From positions 1 to 20,205 of the forward strand of contig QNZT01000026.1 of NCBI GenBank assembly GCA_003978455.1: DNA of 20,205 nucleotides, written 5' to 3'. The position numbers and the translations under genes were made by a program. This document shows, piece after piece, positions 7,532-13,859 of the stretch (its first letter is position 1; every line of letters begins with the position of its first letter). This DNA is from Sulfurospirillum sp. (lineage in GTDB: Bacteria > Campylobacterota > Campylobacteria > Campylobacterales > QNZT01). Under the pieces are notes generated by a model, which did not search any database, was not told the origin of the DNA, and was given only the letters and a program-made list of their open reading frames with translations.

Positions 7532-8551
7532 TTAATCAAAAAGAGAAGGGCTTTCACCAATAACAGGCGGAGTCAGGCGAAAAAGTGCATACGATTTTGG
7601 TGTTGCGATCCTTCCCCTTGCAGTTTTTTCAATAAATCCGTTTGCGATCAGATAAGGCTCGATCACATCTTCGATTGTGCCTTCATCCTCACTGAGTGTC
7701 GCCGCAATCGTCCCCAACCCCATAGGTCTCCCTTTTGCGGAGATAAGCAATTCCAGAAAGCGGATATCCATCTCGTCAAATCCCCTATCATCCACACCCA
7801 GCGCATCCAGCGCATAACGGGATCGATCCAGTGTGATCTCGTTTTCATCTTCCACCTCAGCATAATCCCGGATTCGCTTCAAGAGTCGCAGCGCGATTCT
7901 GGGAGTCCCCCTGCTACGCCGTGCAGTTTCCATACAAGCATCGTCATGCGCCAGACACTCCAGCTTCAAAGATGCTCTTTTGATGATCTGCGCCAGCTCT
8001 TCGGTATTGTAAAACTGTAAGCGAAAGTGCATCCCGAAGCGGTCACGCAGCGGAGAGGAGATCATCCCCGCACGTGTTGTCGCACCGATGAGTGTGAAAC
8101 GGGGAAGATCCAGCTTGATCGTCTGTGCAGCGGGACCACTGCCGATGATGATATCAAGCCTGAAGTCTTCCATCGCCGGATAGAGTATCTCTTCGATTGC
8201 AGGAGAGAGACGGTGTATCTCATCGATAAAGAGGATGTCACCCTCCTCCAGATTGGTCAGTATCGCTGCAAGATCACCGCTCTTTTCGATCATCGGTGCC
8301 GCAGTGGTTTTGATATTTGCCTGCATCTCATTGGCGATGATGTTTGCCAGTGTAGTTTTACCCAAACCGGGAGGTCCGAAAAAGAGTACATGATCGAGCG
8401 CTTCCCCTCTCTTCTGTGCCGCTTTGATAAAAACCTGAAGATTTTTCTTGATCTTCTCCTGACCGATATACTCGTCCCACCCGCCCGGGCGGAGACTTAC
8501 TTCATATTCATTTTCCAATGTGAGTTTTTCAACTTCTACAATACGTTCCAT
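7532..8551 (-). CDS. ruvB: Holliday junction branch migration ATPase RuvB
   Basis: A 339-residue AAA+ motor that, with RuvA, drives branch migration of Holliday junctions in recombination and repair. After the RuvB-typical opening S-L-R-P, with W-D-E-Y-I-G-Q following, the Walker A motif GPPGLGKT is at residues 59-66 and Walker B I-L-F-I-D-E-I-H-R at 107-115. Sensor 1 is I-G-A-T-T-R-A-G-M. Sensor 2 is in R-G-T-P-R-I-A-L-R-L-L, and the C-terminal winged helix ends G-R-I-A-T-P-K-S-Y. Length is normal. The ATG (8549-8551 on plus) shares its A with the panB stop in TGATG, so translation is coupled to panB. ruvA and ruvC are not in the window. Confidence 0.97.
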   Translation of the reverse strand: MERIVEVEKLTLENEYEVSLRPGGWDEYIGQEKIKKNLQVFIKAAQKRGEALDHVLFFGPPGLGKTTLANIIANEMQANIKTTAAPMIEKSGDLAAILTNLEEGDILFIDEIHRLSPAIEEILYPAMEDFRLDIIIGSGPAAQTIKLDLPRFTLIGATTRAGMISSPLRDRFGMHFRLQFYNTEELAQIIKRASLKLECLAHDDACMETARRSRGTPRIALRLLKRIRDYAEVEDENEITLDRSRYALDALGVDDRGFDEMDIRFLELLISAKGRPMGLGTIAATLSEDEGTIEDVIEPYLIANGFIEKTARGRIATPKSYALFRLTPPVIGESPSLFD

Positions 8552-9363
8552 CAGTAAGTATGCTCATCATCGGGAAATTGTCTGGTTTTGACTTCATGAA
8601 CATATTTTCCGAGTGCTTCTCGTATCAACTTTGCTCCCGGCAGATACTCTTTGACAAATTTCGGTTTAAACGCTTCAAAGAAGCCGAACATATCGCTCCA
8701 GACGAGCACTTGCCCATCGGTGTGCACTCCCGCACCGATCCCGATCGTGGGAATCGAAACCGCTTCTGTCACCGCCTTTGCGGCTTCGCTTTTGACACCT
8801 TCTACCACCAGGGCAAACGCACCTGCCGCTTCAATCGCTTTGGCATCTTCGACAAGCGCACTGATATTTGCTTCATCTTTTCCCTTGACCTTGTATCCGC
8901 CTTCACTGCGTACAAACTGCGGCATCAGTCCGATATGCCCTACCACTGCTATCGAGTTGTCCGTCAAAGTCTGAATAATCTTTGCACGCTCTTTGCCACC
9001 CTCTATCTTCACAGCCTGCGCATCGGTTTCACGATATACTCTGGTAGCGTTTTTCAGTGCCCTCTCTTTGGTCGTATAGGAACCAAAAGGCATATCAAAC
9101 ACAATCAAAGGGAGCTTTGCACCGTTACAGACAGCTTTGGTATGGTAAAGCATCATCTCCATATTGGCAGAAAGCGTATCCGGTTTTCCGGAAAAACTCA
9201 TGTTCAGACTATCCCCGACCAGTATCATCTCGACACTTCCGTCAAAGAGCCTGGCAAACAGCGCATCGTATGCCGTAATCATCGTAATCGGTTCAGCCGA
9301 TTTCATTTTACGTATTGTCGTTACTGTCACTTTTTTTTCTATTTTAGCAGTATGAATACTCAT
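8551..9363 (-). CDS. panB: 3-methyl-2-oxobutanoate hydroxymethyltransferase (pantothenate synthesis)
   Basis: PanB transfers a hydroxymethyl group from methylene-tetrahydrofolate to 2-oxoisovalerate, the first committed step to pantothenate and coenzyme A. It has 270 residues, the usual length. M-I-T-A-Y-D-A-L-F-A-R-L-F and L-V-G-D-S-L (metal-binding D51-S52) are at the N-terminal part. V-K-I-E-G-G and V-G-H-I-G-L-M-P-Q follow, and A-L-V-V-E-G-V holds the catalytic glutamate. I-G-I-G-A-G closes the barrel. The start ATG has GAGGGGACAGG directly upstream on this strand. It is the first gene of a panB-ruvB unit, with a good candidate promoter at 9390-9418. Other pan genes are not nearby, so pairing with ruvB looks positional rather than functional. 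Confidence 0.96.
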   Translation of the reverse strand: MSIHTAKIEKKVTVTTIRKMKSAEPITMITAYDALFARLFDGSVEMILVGDSLNMSFSGKPDTLSANMEMMLYHTKAVCNGAKLPLIVFDMPFGSYTTKERALKNATRVYRETDAQAVKIEGGKERAKIIQTLTDNSIAVVGHIGLMPQFVRSEGGYKVKGKDEANISALVEDAKAIEAAGAFALVVEGVKSEAAKAVTEAVSIPTIGIGAGVHTDGQVLVWSDMFGFFEAFKPKFVKEYLPGAKLIREALGKYVHEVKTRQFPDDEHTY

Positions 9364-9389
9364 CCTGTCCCCTCATGGTTAATAGACTA

Positions 9390-9418
9390 ATTTTACCTAA
9401 AATTGATTGTAAATACAA
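9390..9418 (-). promoter_or_regulatory. Candidate sigma70 promoter of panB-ruvB
   Basis: On the minus strand TTGTAT (9413-9418) and TAAAAT (9390-9395) are separated by 17 bases, the standard sigma70 spacing. The expected start is about 20 bases before the panB ATG, leaving room for the GAGGGG ribosome binding site. The -35 box lies within the palindrome at 9406-9419. Confidence 0.5.
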
Positions 9419-9419
9419 T
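9406..9419. promoter_or_regulatory. Palindrome, possible operator between panB and trpA
   Basis: ATTGTA-AA-TACAAT is a perfect 6+2+6 palindrome lying on the panB -35 box and about 37 bases upstream of the trpA -10 element. A dimeric repressor binding here would block panB. Palindromes of this size occur by chance in AT-rich spacers, so this rests on position as much as on symmetry. Confidence 0.35.
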
Positions 9420-9455
9420 TTTCGTCCAAAATAGTGCCGGTTAAATGATTTTCGA

Positions 9456-9461
9456 TATAAT
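9456..9461 (+). promoter_or_regulatory. -10 element of trpA
   Basis: TATAAT in the context CGATATAATCGC, 26 bases before the trpA TTG start. No convincing -35 box lies at 16-18 bases upstream. The context resembles the SulP promoter (GTATAATCGC). Confidence 0.65.
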
Positions 9462-9487
9462 CGCTTTTAAATATTACTGGAGTTATT

Positions 9488-10228
9488 TTGAAAAAACTTG
9501 TTGCCTATATCACTACCGGTTATCCGGATCTTGACTTTACCGAAGATGCTGCCCTGGCGCTGAAAGAGGCGGGAGTAGATACGCTTGAACTCGGTGTCCC
9601 CTTCTCCGACCCTGTCGCTGATGGCCCCGTGATCGAGAAAGCGAACCTCATCTCACTGCAAAACGGTTTCAAGATGGAACATCTTCTGGATGTTTCCGAA
9701 AAGATCGCAGCACAAATAGACACCCTTTGGATGGGCTATTTCAACCCATTTTACCATCGCGGACTGGAGAAAATCACCCAGGAGGCACAGGATCGTCGTA
9801 TCAGCGGTTTTATCATTCCTGATCTTCCTCATGAAGAAGCAATATCCTACAAAGAGCTTTTCAGCTCCAAAAATCTTGCCCTGATCGATTTTGTCGCTCC
9901 TACAGACTCAAAAGAGCGTATCGCCCAGGTGATTTCAGATGCGCAGAAATTTATCTATCTGGTAGCCTATACCGGTATCACCGGTACGGGGAAAAGCGAA
10001 GATCTCAGCCGCGTTATCGAACATATCCGACAAGTCAGCCAGACAGATATCTACATCGGTTTCGGCGTCAATGAAAAGAGTGCAAAATCAAAAGCCAAAG
10101 ATGTTGACGGTGTTATCGTCGGCAGTGCGTTTGTCTCTATACTACTTGACGACGATACTTCATATACTGAAAAGATAACCAAAATACAAAACATGGCAAG
10201 AAACATCAAAGAGGCGATCAACAGTTAA
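9488..10228 (+). CDS. trpA: Tryptophan synthase alpha subunit
   Basis: TrpA cleaves indole-3-glycerol phosphate to indole and glyceraldehyde-3-phosphate and passes indole to TrpB. The catalytic pair matches E. coli Glu49 and Asp60: E34 in L-E-L-G-V-P-F-S-D-P and D45 in V-A-D-G-P. I-P-D-L-P-H-E-E, Y-T-G-I-T-G-T-G and the phosphate-binding G-F-G-V then G-S-A-F-V complete the TIM barrel. At 246 residues it lacks about 15 N-terminal residues of the E. coli protein, that is, the leading helix. The TTG start at 9488 has TGGAGT at 9478-9483, and an in-frame stop at 9458-9460 lies upstream with no start codon in between, so the short N-terminus is real. No trpB is adjacent: upstream is divergent panB and downstream a signalling gene. 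Confidence 0.95.
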   Translation: MKKLVAYITTGYPDLDFTEDAALALKEAGVDTLELGVPFSDPVADGPVIEKANLISLQNGFKMEHLLDVSEKIAAQIDTLWMGYFNPFYHRGLEKITQEAQDRRISGFIIPDLPHEEAISYKELFSSKNLALIDFVAPTDSKERIAQVISDAQKFIYLVAYTGITGTGKSEDLSRVIEHIRQVSQTDIYIGFGVNEKSAKSKAKDVDGVIVGSAFVSILLDDDTSYTEKITKIQNMARNIKEAINS

Positions 10229-10284
10229 TAAAATTCCCCGTTTGCCGATTTAAGGCAATAACAGACACAGCAAAATGGGGTACT

Positions 10285-12147
10285 ATGCGACTGGACAACT
10301 TACTGACAAGCGGTTTTGATTTTTCACCGGAGGAGTCACTTTTAAAATTTCAATACAAACTTGTAAACTCTATGTTTCTTGCGGGTATTGTGATTGCGTC
10401 CATTGCAGCGATTATACGTATAGGGATCGGTAATACGCTAATCGCCTCCACAGATATTCTTCTTGTAGCATCATTTGTGACAGGCTTTCTCTTCCTGCGA
10501 AAAGACAAATCTCTTTTTCGTCGTGTGACAACCATACAAATCATTGCCGTATTTACACTTTTTACCGTTATTGCCATCGCCCTTCCGGAAAACAGCGTAC
10601 GACTTGTCTGGTATCCCATTTTAATCATGATGAGTTACCTGGTGCGGGGTATCACCGTCGGACTATGGACTTATGCTGCGAGTATCGTTGCTCTTATACT
10701 TTTTTACGCACTTCCATATCTCTTACCCGATGTCGAGCTTTTTAACAGATTGCATTTTCATGATACAGAACTGATTATGGCAATACTTGCGTATAGCACA
10801 ATCGCTCTTTTTCATACATTTTCGACACTACAGCAGCAAAAGAGCATCGCAAGTCTGCGTCGGGCAAATCAGAGAATCAAAGAGCAGCAAAATGAGCTTT
10901 ATAAACAACTTAGATCATATCCTACTACCAAACTACCAAATGCTCTGTCACTCAATGAACAGATAAAACTGGCAGACACAACTTCTGATGACTTAAGCAT
11001 TGTGACCCTCGCGATTGATGACTATATCATCCTTGCCGATGAATTTGGTGCCGATTATGCGCAAAAAATTGTTCTGAAAACAGCAAAGATTTTACAAAAA
11101 TTTACGCAGTCACATATTTCCCTTTATCACGTAGCACCGTATCAGTTCTCCTTTTTACTGCAAAACAGTCGTGAAGAAGATGCGCTGCGCCTGACAAAAA
11201 AAATAAGAAAACATTTTGAGCACATACGTATCAATATTGACGCTATAGAGATTTCAATCTCTTTTTCAATCGGTATTGCAAAAGGGGATTGCGAGAAACT
11301 TGTAACACATGCAGATACTGCACTTCATGAAGCTCAGCGTACAGGAATCAACAACTATAAGATTTTTACAGAAGATGCCCAACGCACACAAGAGCAAAGA
11401 GATAATATCTACTGGAATAGCAAAATCAAAGAGATTATCCATCAAAATAAACTAAAAGTCTATTACCAGCCTATCGTTGACAATAAAACAGAAAAAATCG
11501 TCAAGTATGAGTGTCTGATCCGTGCGATCGATCAAGATAAGATCATTCCGCCGTATCTCTTTTTGCAGGCTGCAAAAACACGCGGTATGCTTCCCGCTAT
11601 CACGCGATTTGTGATTGATGAAAGTTTTCGTCTTTTTGAGAAGAGTGATCTGAAATTTAGTATCAATATTACCGAAGATGATCTACACGGTAACTATCTT
11701 GCAACATATCTGGAGAAAAAATCACACAAGTACAATATCTCTCCAGACCGTGTCTATCTGGAGGTCCTTGAAAACATTACGGCAGCGAGCACTGAAGAGA
11801 TTCTCAGTCAATTTCAAAAATTTAAAGAGATGGACTTTGGCATATCGATCGATGATTTCGGTGCAGAAGCTTCAAACTTCAGTCGTCTTCTGACATACAA
11901 TGCCGACATCATCAAAATAGACGGCATCTTTATCAAAAATCTTGATACAGATGAGAACAGCCGAAAAATCGTCGAAACCATCGTCTCCCTTGCTCAGAAG
12001 CTGGGTGCGCGAACAGTAGCCGAATTTGTACACAATGAAACGATTTACAAAATAGTAAAAGAGTTGGGTGTGGACTATTCGCAAGGCTACTATTTCGGTG
12101 CGCCCCTGCCCGATATCATGACACAAGAAGTATCTCTTGCCACTTGA
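10285..12147 (+). CDS. Membrane GGDEF-EAL protein: degenerate GGDEF, probably active EAL phosphodiesterase
   Basis: A 620-residue cyclic-di-GMP signalling protein. About six membrane segments lie in residues 25-180, followed by a short coiled-coil linker (S-I-A-S-L-R-R-A-N-Q-R-I-K-E-Q-Q) and a GGDEF domain at about 210-365. The signature position reads A-P-Y-Q-F (284-288) instead of G-G-D-E-F, and the D-x-L-T-G-L-P-N motif reads Y-P-T-T-K-L-P-N, so cyclase activity is very unlikely. The EAL domain (about 385-615) has E-C-L at 409-411, S-I-N-I-T, L-E-V-L-E, I-D-D-F-G, K-I-D-G, A-E-F-V and S-Q-G-Y-Y-F-G-A-P. The metal- and substrate-binding E, N, E, D-D, K, E and Q positions therefore look intact. 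It probably hydrolyses c-di-GMP in response to a membrane signal. ATG at 10285 has GGGG just upstream. Confidence 0.9.
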   Translation: MRLDNLLTSGFDFSPEESLLKFQYKLVNSMFLAGIVIASIAAIIRIGIGNTLIASTDILLVASFVTGFLFLRKDKSLFRRVTTIQIIAVFTLFTVIAIALPENSVRLVWYPILIMMSYLVRGITVGLWTYAASIVALILFYALPYLLPDVELFNRLHFHDTELIMAILAYSTIALFHTFSTLQQQKSIASLRRANQRIKEQQNELYKQLRSYPTTKLPNALSLNEQIKLADTTSDDLSIVTLAIDDYIILADEFGADYAQKIVLKTAKILQKFTQSHISLYHVAPYQFSFLLQNSREEDALRLTKKIRKHFEHIRINIDAIEISISFSIGIAKGDCEKLVTHADTALHEAQRTGINNYKIFTEDAQRTQEQRDNIYWNSKIKEIIHQNKLKVYYQPIVDNKTEKIVKYECLIRAIDQDKIIPPYLFLQAAKTRGMLPAITRFVIDESFRLFEKSDLKFSINITEDDLHGNYLATYLEKKSHKYNISPDRVYLEVLENITAASTEEILSQFQKFKEMDFGISIDDFGAEASNFSRLLTYNADIIKIDGIFIKNLDTDENSRKIVETIVSLAQKLGARTVAEFVHNETIYKIVKELGVDYSQGYYFGAPLPDIMTQEVSLAT

Positions 12148-12155
12148 CAAGAGAT
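12132..12155 (+). terminator. Stem-loop around the stop codon of the GGDEF-EAL gene
   Basis: ATCTCTTG (12132-12139) pairs perfectly with CAAGAGAT (12148-12155) across an 8-base loop that contains the TGA stop. There is no U-run after it, so it is not a standard intrinsic terminator. It could protect the mRNA 3' end or be the first of the series of stem-loops that follows. Confidence 0.35.
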
Positions 12156-12173
12156 GCCCTTAAGAGAATTTAA

Positions 12174-12190
12174 GCGCGGTTTATCTGCGC
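12174..12190 (+). repeat. Short GC-rich stem-loop
   Basis: GCGCGG (12174-12179) can pair with CTGCGC (12185-12190), with one G-U pair and a 5-base loop. It is the second in a run of hairpins between the signalling gene and the DHH gene. Alone it would be unremarkable. Confidence 0.35.
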
Positions 12191-12208
12191 GTGAGCCCTG
12201 CGCTGTGA

Positions 12209-12248
12209 GAGCGTTAAGAAATCGTGAACTGCTTCACGATTTTAGCTC
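12209..12248 (+). repeat. Long imperfect stem-loop with a perfect 10-bp core
   Basis: AAATCGTGAA (12219-12228) pairs perfectly with TTCACGATTT (12233-12242) around the tetraloop CTGC. GAGC (12209-12212) with GCTC (12245-12248) extends the helix past an internal loop. It could act as a weak terminator for the upstream gene, although the following U-run is short and interrupted. Confidence 0.55.
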
Positions 12249-12256
12249 GGAACCAA

Positions 12257-12280
12257 GCTGATGTGCATTTGTGCACCAGC
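12257..12280 (+). repeat. Stem-loop with two-base bulge
   Basis: GCTG (12257-12260) plus GTGCA (12263-12267) pair with TGCAC (12272-12276) plus CAGC (12277-12280). The loop is TTTG and AT at 12261-12262 is bulged. It follows the previous stem-loop after only eight bases. Confidence 0.5.
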
Positions 12281-12299
12281 GCCGGCAGCGTTAGCGTAG

Positions 12300-12322
12300 C
12301 TTTTGGGACTTTGTTCCAAAAG
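12300..12322 (+). repeat. Stem-loop, terminator-like arms
   Basis: CTTTTGGGA (12300-12308) pairs with TTCCAAAAG (12314-12322), with one G-U pair and a CTTTG loop. It is the last hairpin of the cluster before the probable DHH promoter. The downstream AAGAATTTTAAAT has a four-T run but a poor terminator layout on plus. Confidence 0.5.
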
Positions 12323-12344
12323 AAGAATTTTAAATATCTGCCGA

Positions 12345-12350
12345 TATAGA
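12345..12350 (+). promoter_or_regulatory. Possible -10 element of the DHH phosphoesterase gene
   Basis: TATAGA in the context CCGATATAGAGTC. Transcription would start near 12357, just before the perfect inverted repeat at 12361-12402, giving a leader of about 84 bases. No -35 box is evident. Confidence 0.35.
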
Positions 12351-12360
12351 GTCAAGGTCA

Positions 12361-12402
12361 TATCCTGGAAAAACTCTTGATTCACAGCGCTTTTCCAGGA
12401 TA
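12361..12402 (+). repeat. Perfect 12-bp inverted repeat in the leader of the DHH gene
   Basis: TATCCTGGAAAA (12361-12372) and TTTTCCAGGATA (12391-12402) are exact reverse complements around an 18-base spacer. In RNA this forms a stable stem at the 5' end of the likely transcript, leaving the ribosome binding site AAAGGA (12427-12432) free. The word ACTCTTG occurs in the spacer (12373-12379) and again just after the repeat (12409-12415). It could be a 5' stabilising hairpin, an attenuator, or an operator at DNA level. Confidence 0.7.
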
Positions 12403-12440
12403 CCCGATACTCTTGGAGACTTACACAAAGGACAGATCAA

Positions 12441-13379
12441 ATGAACAAAAAATACAGACTTGTCACACGAAGCGATATGGATGGGCTGGTATGCGCCGTC
12501 CTCCTGAAACATCTGGATATCATCGATGATATTAAATTTGTACATCCCAAAGATATGCAAGACGGCATAGTAGAGATTACCAGCAACGATATATGCACCA
12601 ATGTGCCTTATGTAGAAGATGCACATATCGTTTTCGACCATCACCTGAGTGAAACGATCAGAAACGATTTTCATATTAACCATATTATCGACCCGGACGC
12701 ACCTTCCGCAGCAGAAGTTGTCTATCAGTACTATGGCGGAGATGAGGTTTTTCCAAAAAAATTCAGACCGATGATGGATGCAGCAAATAAAGCGGATAGT
12801 GCCCAGTTTTCAAAAGGAGACATCATCGATCCGCAGGGATGGGATCTGCTCAGTTTTCTGATGGATTCCAGAACCGGTCTGGGGAGATTTAGAAATTTTA
12901 GAGTATCTAACTACCAACTCATGCTGGATCTGATCGACTACTGCAAAGACCATACAATCGATGATATCCTTAAACTGCCGGATGTTCAGGAGAGAGTAGA
13001 GCTCTATAACCGTTACAGAGAAGAGTTTATCACCCAGTTGAAAAAGTGTTCCACTGTTTATGACAACATAGTGGTACTCGATCTTACGGGAGAAGAGATC
13101 ATCTACCCGGGCAACCGTTTCATGATCTACGCACTCTATCCGAACGCGAATGTCTCCATCCACAAGATCTGGGGTCTGAAAAAGCAAAATACCGTATTTG
13201 CTGTCGGAAAATCGATCGTCAACCGAAGCTCCAAAGCAAATATCGGTGAGATCATGTACAAATACAACGGAGGCGGGCATATGGCAGCCGGAACCTGCCA
13301 GGTTCCTCATGAGCTTGCGGAGGTCGTTCTTGACGATATCATAGAGTCTCTCAGAGAACCCGAACTGGTCGAAGCTTAA
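12441..13379 (+). CDS. DHH family phosphoesterase
   Basis: A 312-residue member of the DHH/DHHA1 superfamily of metal-dependent phosphoesterases. Motif I is S-D-M-D-G (residues 11-15). Motif III is F-D-H-H (65-68), the signature that ligates the two metals. The aspartate-containing A-A-N-K-A-D-S-A-Q segment near residue 115 is motif IV. The C-terminal DHHA1-type substrate loop is G-G-G-H at 277-280. Relatives include nanoRNases, pAp or cyclic dinucleotide phosphodiesterases, RecJ-type nucleases and exopolyphosphatases; the sequence alone does not decide among them. ATG at 12441 has AAAGGA eight bases upstream. It has its own leader with a strong hairpin and is followed by ssrA, whose promoter begins eight bases after the stop. 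Confidence 0.88.
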   Translation: MNKKYRLVTRSDMDGLVCAVLLKHLDIIDDIKFVHPKDMQDGIVEITSNDICTNVPYVEDAHIVFDHHLSETIRNDFHINHIIDPDAPSAAEVVYQYYGGDEVFPKKFRPMMDAANKADSAQFSKGDIIDPQGWDLLSFLMDSRTGLGRFRNFRVSNYQLMLDLIDYCKDHTIDDILKLPDVQERVELYNRYREEFITQLKKCSTVYDNIVVLDLTGEEIIYPGNRFMIYALYPNANVSIHKIWGLKKQNTVFAVGKSIVNRSSKANIGEIMYKYNGGGHMAAGTCQVPHELAEVVLDDIIESLREPELVEA

Positions 13380-13386
13380 ACAAAAC

Positions 13387-13415
13387 TTGACAAACAACGC
13401 TTTTTACGCTAAAAT
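13387..13415 (+). promoter_or_regulatory. Sigma70 promoter of ssrA
   Basis: A perfect TTGACA (13387-13392) and TAAAAT (13410-13415) are separated by 17 bases. This is the only consensus -35 box I found in the window, which fits strong constitutive expression of tmRNA. The expected start is near 13422, leaving a short 5' leader for RNase P to remove before 13438. Confidence 0.8.
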
Positions 13416-13437
13416 AGATGCGTATTAAGCGTTATAT

Positions 13438-13818
13438 GGGAGTGACCTGGCTTTCGACAGGAGCAGGTTGGAACTGACGGCATGTAGTCTTTGAAAGACT
13501 TAAAACTATCTCGTTAAATATAAACGCAAACAATACAAACTATAGACCTGCGCTCGCTGTAGCGTAAGAGACACAAGTCCGGTCAGTTATACGCATCACC
13601 CTTGGCTACACAGGGCGCGTATAGCTTCATATAAAAAAAAGCTGTAGCTTTGATATAACGGTTGCCTAGCCGTTGTATCGAGACTTTCAGGCTTGGATAG
13701 TACTAGCCGGTGGGCGAAGGGTAGGTACTATCGACAACCTTACTTCGCTACTAAGCATGTAGAAGTCAGTTCTGGAACCTGCTTGTGGACTGGGGTTCGA
13801 TTCCCCACACTTCCACCA
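13438..13818 (+). ncRNA. ssrA: Transfer-messenger RNA (tmRNA)
   Basis: tmRNA rescues ribosomes stalled on broken mRNA, acting first as an alanyl-tRNA mimic and then as a template for a degradation tag. The 5' end GGGAGTG (13438-13444) pairs with CACTTCC (13808-13814) to form a 7-bp acceptor stem, followed by A and an encoded CCA (13816-13818). The T-arm GGGGTTCGATTCCCC and the 5' segment GACCTGGCTTTCGACAGGAG are typical, and close to Campylobacter tmRNA as I remember it. The 381-base length is normal for a one-piece tmRNA. Pseudoknot regions follow the tag frame. No intrinsic terminator is visible in the 41 bases before the next gene. Confidence 0.96.
13526..13567 (+). other. tmRNA tag reading frame
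   Basis: From the resume codon GCA at 13526 the frame reads A-N-N-T-N-Y-R-P-A-L-A-V-A and stops at TAA (13565-13567). The A-N-N opening matches other Campylobacterota tags. The last residues are L-A-V-A rather than the common A-L-A-A or A-K-A-A. Confidence 0.88.
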
Positions 13819-13859
13819 AATCAAACCGACTAACCAATAATTCAACTTGAGTATTTATC

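Noticed and set aside
8027..8557. 176-codon open frame on plus, antisense to ruvB
   Set aside because: Shadow of ruvB, with no ribosome binding site and no recognisable domain.
8560..9390. 276-codon open frame on plus, antisense to panB
   Set aside because: It lies wholly opposite panB, whose motifs are unmistakable. The product is rich in His, Cys, Arg and Phe with no recognisable domain.
10231..10258. 13-base match AAATTCCCCGTTT to 16785-16797, and a short TTGCC/GGCAA hairpin after trpA
   Set aside because: A single 13-base match is expected by chance in 20 kb when all pairs are considered. The hairpin has only 5 bp and no U-run.
12154..12261. 35-residue Arg-rich open frame starting ATG at 12154
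   Set aside because: It lies in the hairpin cluster, lacks a good Shine-Dalgarno, and its start sits inside a stem. The repeats explain the sequence better, though a copy-number search would also show whether the frame is conserved.
12810..13397. 195-codon open frame on minus opposite the DHH gene
   Set aside because: It covers the DHH catalytic gene and part of the ssrA promoter. No domain or ribosome binding site supports it.
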